6,043 nt of DNA from the NCBI GenBank assembly GCA_012510625.1, contig JAAZHP010000085.1:1-6043 (forward strand), read 5' to 3'. Positions 1 to 5,204 of the stretch are shown piece by piece (position 1 is the stretch's first letter; every line of letters begins with the position of its first letter). Under the pieces are notes generated by a model. That model saw only the letters and a list, made by a program, of their open reading frames with translations, was not told the origin of the DNA and searched no databases. Position numbers and translations under genes: made by a program. The stretch is from Bacillota bacterium. GTDB lineage: Bacteria; Bacillota; Dethiobacteria; DTU022.

Positions 1-779
1 GAAAAAGAAGGATTATAATAAACCGCCTCAGTCTGGAAGTGATAATCCGGATTAGTGCACTGCACCACGTAGTCCACCAGAATGCCCGGCACCTTAACCT
101 GCTTTGGATGAAGGGTATGCGGCTGGGCAATGTGCTCTACCTGGGCAATGACAATGCCCCCGCAGTTTTTAACCGCCTGGGCCAGCGGCAGGGCCTCCAG
201 GAAGATGCCTTCTCGTTCCATGGTCAGGTTGCCCTTCTCGTCGGCAACCGAACCCCTGATGAGGGCCACATCAACAGGAAATCTCTTGTAAAAAAGATAC
301 TCTTCGCCTTCGATCTCGATTACCTTGACCAGATCCTCGCGGCTCCGGGAATTCATCCGTCCGCCTTCAATGCGCGGGTCAACAAAAGTGCCCAGCCCCA
401 CCCTGGTAATCAGCCCGGGACGCCTGGCGGCAATCTCACGCCAGAGCTGCACAATCACCCCCTGCGGCAGGTTGTAAGCCTCGATAATCCCCTCTTCCAC
501 CAGCTTCCTGGTCCGGGGTGCCGCAAGCATATGCCCCGCTATCCACCTCTTCAAGAGCCCCTCGTGGCCAAAGCGGGTAATCCCCCTCTCCTTGTGGTCG
601 CCGGCCCCGGAGCTGGAGACCAGGGTCAGATCACGCGGATGCCCTGTTTCCAAATAGCGCCTCTCAATAGCCCGGGCCACCTCCTCGGGCCAGCCGGCCA
701 GCCCCATAAGGGCTACGCCTACCGTCGCTCCATCCTTGATTGCTTTAGCTGCCTCGTCGGCTGTTACTATTTTGGACAA
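1..779 (-). CDS. Propionate CoA-transferase family protein (acyl-CoA:carboxylate CoA-transferase), N-terminal part, truncated by window edge
   Basis: This frame is open from a TTG at 779 to the left edge: 259 codons with no stop or frameshift. It encodes the N-terminal part of a family I CoA-transferase of the Clostridium propionicum Pct / YdiF type (full length about 520 residues), which moves CoA between an acyl-CoA and a free carboxylate in the cytoplasm. Family-typical stretches are ITADEAAK-like VTADEAAKAIKDG (5-17), GHEGLLKRWIAGH (71-83), EAYNLPQG (100-107), GLGTFVDPR (128-136), FPVDVALIRGSVADEKGN (167-184) and VPGILVDYVV (230-239). The catalytic glutamate lies in the C-terminal half, outside the window, so activity cannot be judged. 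The TTG start is supported by GGGAGG 8 bases upstream (793-788) and by alignment of the N-terminus with the family. Substrate is unknown; propionate, acetate, lactate or another short acid are possible. It is transcribed divergently from the gene at 1090. Confidence 0.9.
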   Translation of the reverse strand, partial: MSKIVTADEAAKAIKDGATVGVALMGLAGWPEEVARAIERRYLETGHPRDLTLVSSSGAGDHKERGITRFGHEGLLKRWIAGHMLAAPRTRKLVEEGIIEAYNLPQGVIVQLWREIAARRPGLITRVGLGTFVDPRIEGGRMNSRSREDLVKVIEIEGEEYLFYKRFPVDVALIRGSVADEKGNLTMEREGIFLEALPLAQAVKNCGGIVIAQVEHIAQPHTLHPKQVKVPGILVDYVVQCTNPDYHFQTEAVYYNPSF

Positions 780-816
780 GTTGTCTTCCTCCCGGTGAAT
801 AGTATAGATTAGCTGA

Positions 817-845
817 AATATAATCCTGACACGTCTGGAAGTAAA
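817..845 (-). promoter_or_regulatory. Candidate sigma-A promoter for the CoA-transferase gene
   Basis: Reading the minus strand, TTTACT (845-840) and TATATT (822-817) are separated by exactly 17 bases. They match the -35 consensus at four of six positions and the -10 consensus at five of six. The start of transcription would fall near 810, giving a leader of about 30 bases that contains the GGGAGG ribosome site. This is read from sequence only. Confidence 0.45.
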
Positions 846-846
846 T

Positions 847-868
847 ATCTATATGTATACACATATAT
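847..868. promoter_or_regulatory. AT-rich imperfect palindrome with TGTATACA core, possible operator
   Basis: The core TGTATACA (854-861) is a perfect palindrome. The symmetry extends to 847-868 with two mismatched pairs (853/862 and 849/866). It lies directly upstream of the candidate -35 box of the CoA-transferase promoter, about 47 bases before the predicted transcription start. TGTATACA-type cores are known in operators of FadR-type GntR regulators, but no regulator gene is in the window, so this is inference. AT-rich sequence can make such symmetry by chance. Confidence 0.3.
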
Positions 869-908
869 TTTAGCAAACTCTGTGCAGCATGTCCATCACC
901 GCTTATTA

Positions 909-937
909 TTGATTTTATTCTTGCCGGTATGTATAAT
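909..937 (+). promoter_or_regulatory. Candidate sigma-A promoter for the C_GCAxxG_C_C gene
   Basis: TTGATT (909-914) and a perfect TATAAT (932-937) are separated by 17 bases. Transcription would begin near 944, leaving an unusually long leader of about 145 bases before the ATG at 1090. A second weaker possibility is CTGACA (1006-1011), but no good -10 box follows it. Confidence 0.45.
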
Positions 938-1053
938 TGTGATTGCAAAGGCTCCTGGAAAATAGAGAAGACCACCAGATAATATTTCCTGGAAAGATTT
1001 TATTCCTGACAGAAATAACCGGCGATGCAGCATACCGGGAATTGCTAGGTGCT

Positions 1054-1071
1054 TAAATATTTCAATATTTA
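1054..1071. promoter_or_regulatory. Perfect 18-bp AT-rich palindrome, possible operator
   Basis: TAAATATT (1054-1061) and AATATTTA (1064-1071) are exact inverted copies separated by TC. The two-base spacer is too short for a stable RNA hairpin, so a site for a dimeric protein is the better reading. It ends 6 bases before the GGGAGG ribosome site of the gene at 1090. The shape resembles AT-rich operators of ArsR/SmtB-class repressors, some of which sense persulfides or metals. That link is a guess, since no regulator is in the window. Confidence 0.4.
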
Positions 1072-1089
1072 TGAGTCGGGAGGAATCTT

Positions 1090-1605
1090 ATGACCGGAGA
1101 AGAGAAAAGAGGAATACTGGCAAAGGTGGAGAAGAATGCGGTAGAGGCGCAGCTGCGCGACGATTCCTGCGCCCGGAGCACGCTGCACGGTTTGCAGTCC
1201 TGTTTTTCCTTTATTCCAGAAGAAATGGTAGCTGCTTCGTGGTGCTTTTCCGGCGGCGTCGCCTCGAGCAGCGGTTCCTGCGGCGCACTCTGCAGCGGCC
1301 TGCTGGCTATCGGGGCAAAGTACCTTCCGACGATGGACGAAGTAGCAAGCGGTTCGGAAGAAGCCCAGTCCAAATTTGAAAAAGGCAAAGATAAGCTTTT
1401 CGCCTTTCGGGAAGCTTTCATCAAGGAATTCGGGACAACGCTTTGCCCGGAAGTGCAGCGGAAGATTTTTGGACGAAGCTTCAACCTGCTGGACGATAAA
1501 GAAAGGGATGAATTTTTGTCTCTGCCCGGCCATGAAGAGAAATGCGCCGCCGTAGTCGCTAAAGCGGCCCGCATGGCAGCCGAGATTATCCTTGATGAAG
1601 AGTAG
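1090..1605 (+). CDS. C_GCAxxG_C_C family putative redox-active protein
   Basis: This 171-residue cytoplasmic protein matches the layout of the C_GCAxxG_C_C family (a putative redox-active family of anaerobes). It has an early Cys in DSCARS (C27), a glycine-rich segment FSGGVASSSGSCGALCSG (53-70) followed by LLAIGAKY, then EFGTTLC (C119) and a late KCAAVVAKAA (C152) in a C-terminal helix. There are seven cysteines in all (27, 38, 52, 64, 68, 119, 152). C64 and C68 form a CGALC pair, and C38, C52 and C68 look like extras beyond the family signature. The function of the family is not established; disulfide exchange or cluster binding is possible. No signal peptide or membrane segment is visible. 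The ATG is fixed by GGGAGG at 1078-1083, six bases upstream. The gene ends in its own terminator, so it is probably monocistronic, but it sits beside a CoA-disulfide reductase on the same strand, which suggests a thiol-redox theme. Confidence 0.8.
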   Translation: MTGEEKRGILAKVEKNAVEAQLRDDSCARSTLHGLQSCFSFIPEEMVAASWCFSGGVASSSGSCGALCSGLLAIGAKYLPTMDEVASGSEEAQSKFEKGKDKLFAFREAFIKEFGTTLCPEVQRKIFGRSFNLLDDKERDEFLSLPGHEEKCAAVVAKAARMAAEIILDEE

Positions 1606-1637
1606 AGCTAAAAAGAAATATCACTGGCCTGATAAAC

Positions 1638-1668
1638 AATCCTGGAGTACGATAGCTCCAGGATTTTT
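1638..1668 (+). terminator. Intrinsic terminator after the C_GCAxxG_C_C gene
   Basis: ATCCTGGAG (1639-1647) pairs perfectly with CTCCAGGAT (1656-1664) around an 8-base loop, and A1638 with T1665 adds a tenth pair. A five-T run (1664-1668) follows. It lies 33 bases after the stop codon and separates this gene from the reductase operon that begins at 1713. Confidence 0.8.
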
Positions 1669-1712
1669 CATAAAAGCATTGGCGTAAATAGTTTTAAGGA
1701 GGCTCGCCGTAC

Positions 1713-3395
1713 ATGGCTCTAAAAGTAATCATTATCGGGGGAGTCGCTGGGGGAGCAAGCGCCGCGGCAAGATTGCGCCGGCTGAACGAAGATATGGAAA
1801 TCGTGCTCCTTGAAAGAGGAGAATATATTTCTTTTGCCAACTGCGGACTCCCTTACTATATCGGGAATGTAATCGAAGAACGGGAAAAGATCTTTCTCAT
1901 GACCCCACAGAAATTCCGGGAATGGTATAACGTTGATGTGCGGGTTAACTCCGAAGCTATATCCATTGACCCGGCCCGGCAATCTGTGGAGATCACCGAC
2001 CGCCGGAGCGGCAAAACCTACCGGGAAAACTATGATTACCTGGTTCTGTCGCCTGGCGCCGAGCCGAACCGGCCTCCCCTGCCCGGCATCGACAACCCCG
2101 CCGTCTTCACCCTGCGCACGGTCTCCGACATGGACCGGATCTACAATTTTATTCAACGCCACAAGCCCGCTGCAGCCGTAGTCGTGGGAGCGGGCTCCAT
2201 CGGGCTGGAAATGGCGGAGAATCTCCAGGCGCGCGGCATAGCCGTCACCCTGGTTGAACTCTCCTCCCAGGTTCTGCCTTTCCTTGATCCGGAAATGGCT
2301 GCTCTCGTTCAACAGCACCTGCGCGAGAAAGGCGTGTCGCTCCATCTGAATGACGGGGCGGCAATGTTTGAAGAGACAGACGGTCCCGGTGTTGCGGTTA
2401 CCCTGCGCAGCGGTAAAAAACTCGTTCCGGGCCCGGTCATACTTGCTGCCGGCGTTAAACCGGAGCTGAAACTGGCTCGCGATGCGGGGCTGGATGTAGG
2501 CAAAGGAATTAGGGTAAACCGGTATCTGCAGACTTCGCAGCCAAACATATACGCCCTCGGCGACGCTATCGAGGTAATTGACTTTGTCACCGGAGCCCCG
2601 GCGCTAATTCCCCTGGCCGGCCCGGCAAACAAGCAGGCCCGCATCGTGGCTAACAATATTTCCGGCAGGCGGGAAGAATACAGCGGCACACAGGGCACCG
2701 CTATATTAAAAGTCTTTGATCTGACCGTTGCTGCGACGGGGGTTGCTGAGCGTGCCCTGAAGCAGGCCGGTTCGCCCTGCAAGCATTGTATCATCCATCC
2801 CGGCTCCTACGCCGGCTACTATCCCGGCAGCAGCCCCATGGCGTTAAAGCTAATCTTCGATCTGGAGGGACGAATCTTGGGCGCGCAGGCAGTAGGCTCC
2901 AAGGGTGTCGACAAGCGCATCGATGTAATTGCAACCGCCCTGCGATTCCAGAGATCGGTTTACGATCTGCAAACGCTGGAACTCTCCTACGCGCCTCCCT
3001 ATTCCATGGCCAAGGACCCCGTAAACATGGCCGGCTACGTGGCCGGCAATATCCTGCAAGGAGATTTGCCTGTTATCAGCCCGGCGGAGCTGCTGGCTGC
3101 AGACCGTGCAAAAGAAAGTCTTCAACTGGTCGACGTCCGCGAACCCGATGAGCTTGAAAATGAAGGCTTTATCGCGGGAGCAATAAATATACCTCTCGGG
3201 AAACTGCGCAGCAGGATGAATGAGCTTTCAAAGGAACGGGAACTTGTTCTTTACTGCGCGGCGGGGATGCGCTCTTACCTGGCGGTGAGAATCTTAATGC
3301 AGCGCGGCTTTACCAGGGCGCGCAGCCTCTTGGGAGGATACCGGACGTACCGCGCCCTGGAAAAGGAGATGGCCGGAGATGCGGCAGAGCTTTAA
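1713..3395 (+). CDS. CoA-disulfide / persulfide reductase with C-terminal rhodanese domain (CoADR-RHD type)
   Basis: This 560-residue flavoenzyme belongs to the single-cysteine pyridine-nucleotide disulfide reductases (CoA-disulfide reductase, Npsr-type NADH persulfide reductase). Domains in order: FAD-binding GGVAGGASAA (9-18); the active Cys44 in SFANCGLPYYIG (40-51), the CoADR signature; NAD(P)H-binding VVVGAGSIGLEMAE (156-169); the second FAD motif ALGDA (281-285); a dimerisation domain (about 325-445) with the Tyr-rich YAGYYPG (366-372) and YAPPYSMAKDPVNMAGYVA (426-444); and a rhodanese domain (about 455-555). The rhodanese has DVREPDE (474-480) and a persulfide-forming Cys515 in CAAGMRS. 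Relatives reduce CoA disulfide, CoA persulfide or polysulfide with NAD(P)H and act in cytoplasmic sulfur or redox metabolism; which substrate applies is not readable here. Length fits the fused family. The start has AAGGAGG (1696-1702) ten bases upstream. A MoaD-like gene follows 20 bases later, so the two are probably cotranscribed. No convincing promoter was found in 1669-1695; partial readthrough of the preceding terminator is possible. Confidence 0.93.
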   Translation: MALKVIIIGGVAGGASAAARLRRLNEDMEIVLLERGEYISFANCGLPYYIGNVIEEREKIFLMTPQKFREWYNVDVRVNSEAISIDPARQSVEITDRRSGKTYRENYDYLVLSPGAEPNRPPLPGIDNPAVFTLRTVSDMDRIYNFIQRHKPAAAVVVGAGSIGLEMAENLQARGIAVTLVELSSQVLPFLDPEMAALVQQHLREKGVSLHLNDGAAMFEETDGPGVAVTLRSGKKLVPGPVILAAGVKPELKLARDAGLDVGKGIRVNRYLQTSQPNIYALGDAIEVIDFVTGAPALIPLAGPANKQARIVANNISGRREEYSGTQGTAILKVFDLTVAATGVAERALKQAGSPCKHCIIHPGSYAGYYPGSSPMALKLIFDLEGRILGAQAVGSKGVDKRIDVIATALRFQRSVYDLQTLELSYAPPYSMAKDPVNMAGYVAGNILQGDLPVISPAELLAADRAKESLQLVDVREPDELENEGFIAGAINIPLGKLRSRMNELSKERELVLYCAAGMRSYLAVRILMQRGFTRARSLLGGYRTYRALEKEMAGDAAEL

Positions 3396-3415
3396 TGATA
3401 CAGAAAGGGAGAGAA

Positions 3416-3721
3416 ATGAGAGATATGATCAAGGTAAAGGTAAGAGGAGTTGCCGGTGTGGCTAAATCGATGGGCGGCGTAGATGGCTACCAGGAAATTG
3501 CGGTCCCCCAGGCCTTAACACTGCGTGAGCTGCTGGATATCCTGGTGGACAGGTTTGGGGAGGATTTCCGAAGAATAATCTACCGCGAAAAAAGCAAAGA
3601 ATTGCGCAGAGGGATGCGGATCTTGATAAACGGCAGGGATATTGGCGTCCTGGGTGAGCTGGAGGCCAGGCTGGAAGAAGGAGATCGCGTCTCATTTCTA
3701 CCCCCCCTATCCGGAGGATAG
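3416..3721 (+). CDS. MoaD/ThiS-like ubiquitin-fold sulfur carrier protein
   Basis: This 101-residue protein has the beta-grasp layout of MoaD: an opening strand MIKVKVRG (4-11), a TLRELLDILVDRFG helix (35-48), the strand MRILINGRDI (67-76), and the closing EEGDRVSFLPPLSGG (87-101). The exposed Gly-Gly tail is the site that an E1-like enzyme (MoeB/ThiF) adenylates and converts to a thiocarboxylate in this family. The gene could supply sulfur for molybdopterin or tungstopterin, or for another pathway; no MoaE, MoeB or other cofactor gene is in the window. The frame also opens at an ATG at 3395 that overlaps the preceding TAA by one base. I prefer 3416 because GGGAG (3407-3411) lies four bases upstream, whereas 3395 has no close ribosome site. 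An ATG at 3425 is a further possibility. Its place directly behind a rhodanese-bearing reductase suggests persulfide sulfur could be handed to it, which is inference. Confidence 0.85.
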   Translation: MRDMIKVKVRGVAGVAKSMGGVDGYQEIAVPQALTLRELLDILVDRFGEDFRRIIYREKSKELRRGMRILINGRDIGVLGELEARLEEGDRVSFLPPLSGG

Positions 3722-3760
3722 AAGTGAGAGCTGAGAAGTTAGAATAGAGGCATTTGAAAT

Positions 3761-3787
3761 AAAAAATGGCAGCCGGCAGAGGCTGCC
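3761..3787 (-). terminator. Intrinsic terminator of the corrinoid/URO-D operon
   Basis: On the minus strand GGCAGC (3787-3782) pairs with GCTGCC (3773-3768) around an 8-base loop. A single A and then six Ts (3766-3761) follow. It lies about 70 bases beyond the stop codon at 3857 and is the only hairpin with a proper T run in the convergent gap. The same bases also take part in the larger hairpin at 3776-3806, and the two folds exclude each other. Confidence 0.6.
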
Positions 3788-3806
3788 CCTTTGGGACAGC
3801 CTCTGC
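3776..3806 (+). terminator. Strong hairpin after the reductase/MoaD-like operon
   Basis: GCAGAGGCTG (3776-3785) pairs with CAGCCTCTGC (3797-3806). CCC/GGG adds three further pairs beyond one C/A mismatch, leaving a TTT loop. On the plus strand no good T run follows, so it is a weak intrinsic terminator for the MoaD-like gene or simply an RNA-stabilising 3' end. It overlaps the minus-strand terminator hairpin. Confidence 0.45.
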
Positions 3807-3856
3807 TCTGGGACGGTTTAATCCGGCTGACGCCATCCGGTAAGGATTGAATGCCG

Positions 3857-5203
3857 CTAGCTATACCGCCCGTATTTAAGGCCTGCCGCGATCATCGCCT
3901 GCAAATTCTCCGGCCGGACATCGTCAAGCACCGCGCCGCTGGTTAGTATAAAACCGCCGTCTTTACCCGCCGTTTCGATGAGATCTCGCACATACTGCTC
4001 CATCTGAAGCGGGGTTCCCGCCAAAAACATGGATGCGGGAATATTTCCGGCAATACAAGCCTTGCCGTCCAGCTTCTCCTTGGCCGCCTTCATGTCGGTT
4101 TTATCAAAAATCCAGATGATACTTCGCGTGGGCAGTTCGGGATCAGCCAGGAAATCAAGGCGCTGATTGTAAGCTCCTTCCACAAACACGCAGGGAACGA
4201 TTCCTTCTTCAATTAAGCCCAGCAGCACTTTCTTAAGAGTAGGCCAGTAATACCTGGCGAAATCTCTGGGAGACATGAAGCTGTCATCTCCCTTGTGCAA
4301 AGGGATGAAGATCATGGGGTTATTGTTTGCCGCAGAGCTGCGCACGGCCATTTCAATATTGACCGGAACCAGCTTCTCCATCGCCTCCACGAGTTTCCCG
4401 GGTCTCCGGTAGAGATCAAGCATGATATTTTGCGTGCCGCGCAGGGTATCGCCAAGAGTGTCAAAAGGAGCCTTGCAGAATCCGCCAAATAAGGCCGGAA
4501 CACCTATCTCTGCGGTGATCTTAACGTCTGCCGCATTTACAGCCTCGATCCACTCCATGGCAGCCTCGCCCGCCTCCAGCAGCTTCTTTAGTGACTCCCT
4601 CATCGCGGGTATACCCATGGGAATCATGAAAGCTCCCACGAAAGGCAGCTCCACCAGGTCGGTAAAAGGCGAAAGGGCCTTCCAGGATTCAAAGGCACCG
4701 AAGACACGGGGCAAGTAAAAGCGAATCCAGAAATTTGAAGGATCATTGATCAGCAAGTCATACTCGTCTTCCAGCATATATTCGCCTTCCTGGCATTGAT
4801 AGGAGCTGGTGGGAGGCGTGCCGTGTCCCGCCCATTTATAAAGGCGGTAATCGAGGATTTCCAGGACCTTGCCCGGCCCAACCATGAAGGTGCTGGAAAG
4901 AGTGTCCACCTGAAAATCCCGGTGAAATTTGTACCAGGCATAGCTCATTTTTTGATAATCATACATTGCTTCCTGGACGGAGATCCCCCCGTATGCGGCC
5001 GGGAAGGTGCCCATTATGGGGCTGATAGGCACGCGCAGGGGCTTTTTTAATTCTATGGCATCCTTGATTATCCGGGTGCGCTCTGCATAGGCCTCTCGCA
5101 CCTCTGAACTGACAAATTCTATGCCGGGAGGATCCATCCAGCGCTTGAAACGTTCTTGAAATTTTTCCCTGGAAGTAAGCTCAGACCAGTTCTCGGTTAA
5201 CAT
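3857..5203 (-). CDS. Uroporphyrinogen-decarboxylase-fold protein, probable corrinoid-dependent methyltransferase
   Basis: This 448-residue protein belongs to the URO-D superfamily that also holds the MtaA/MtbA/CmuA methyltransferases, not to haem synthesis. Evidence is the adjacent corrinoid protein gene and the C-terminal barrel segments PTLKKVLLGLIEEGIVP (321-337), ACIAGNIPASMFLAGTP (382-398), GGFILTSGAV (416-425) and RPENLQAMI (430-438). It is about 100 residues longer than MtaA, with extra sequence in the N-terminal half. By my alignment from memory, the His-x-Cys zinc motif of MtaA/MtbA corresponds to F340-V-E342-G, and the third zinc ligand (Cys of the SPGC-like turn) to A424, so the usual thiol-activating zinc site seems absent. 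It would move a methyl group to or from the cobalt of the partner protein; the donor is unknown (methoxylated aromatics, methylamines, thiols or others). I choose the ATG at 5203 because GGGGG (5216-5212) lies eight bases upstream. A GTG at 5212 in the same frame would add three residues and overlap the upstream gene by eight bases. Confidence 0.85.
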   Translation of the reverse strand: MLTENWSELTSREKFQERFKRWMDPPGIEFVSSEVREAYAERTRIIKDAIELKKPLRVPISPIMGTFPAAYGGISVQEAMYDYQKMSYAWYKFHRDFQVDTLSSTFMVGPGKVLEILDYRLYKWAGHGTPPTSSYQCQEGEYMLEDEYDLLINDPSNFWIRFYLPRVFGAFESWKALSPFTDLVELPFVGAFMIPMGIPAMRESLKKLLEAGEAAMEWIEAVNAADVKITAEIGVPALFGGFCKAPFDTLGDTLRGTQNIMLDLYRRPGKLVEAMEKLVPVNIEMAVRSSAANNNPMIFIPLHKGDDSFMSPRDFARYYWPTLKKVLLGLIEEGIVPCVFVEGAYNQRLDFLADPELPTRSIIWIFDKTDMKAAKEKLDGKACIAGNIPASMFLAGTPLQMEQYVRDLIETAGKDGGFILTSGAVLDDVRPENLQAMIAAGLKYGRYS

Positions 5204-5204
5204 T

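Larger units (their letters stand above)
780..1089. other. Divergent intergenic region (310 bp)
   Basis: No credible gene lies here. The region holds the start signals of the two flanking divergent genes: a minus promoter at 817-845 with its palindrome at 847-868, and a plus promoter at 909-937. It also holds two copies of TCCTGGAAA (953-961 and 987-995) and a perfect palindrome at 1054-1071. A short minus frame across 745-975 begins with GTG, overlaps the CoA-transferase start in another frame and resembles nothing I know. I do not treat it as a gene. Confidence 0.7.

Noticed and set aside
39..812. 257-codon plus-strand open frame
   Set aside because: It is antisense to a well-conserved CoA-transferase on the minus strand; its translation is Pro/Gly/His-rich and resembles no family.
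745..975. 76-codon minus frame upstream of the CoA-transferase
   Set aside because: It starts at GTG, overlaps the CoA-transferase start in another frame, crosses the candidate promoter and shows no recognisable protein features.
1036..1052. Possible sigma-54 promoter around GGGAATTGCTA
   Set aside because: The TTGC half looks like a -12 element, but no GG lies at the required distance for the -24 element.
1062..1574. Two long minus-strand frames (1062-1574 and 1069-1533)
   Set aside because: Both are antisense to the C_GCAxxG_C_C gene, which has a good ribosome site, family motifs and a terminator.
1719..2345. 208-codon minus-strand frame, and another at 2309-2794
   Set aside because: Both are antisense to the CoA-disulfide reductase, whose FAD, NAD and active-site motifs are intact across the region.
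3857..5203. Haem-biosynthetic uroporphyrinogen decarboxylase (HemE)
   Set aside because: The length, the N-terminal insert and the coupled corrinoid gene point to the methyltransferase branch, and no haem genes are nearby.
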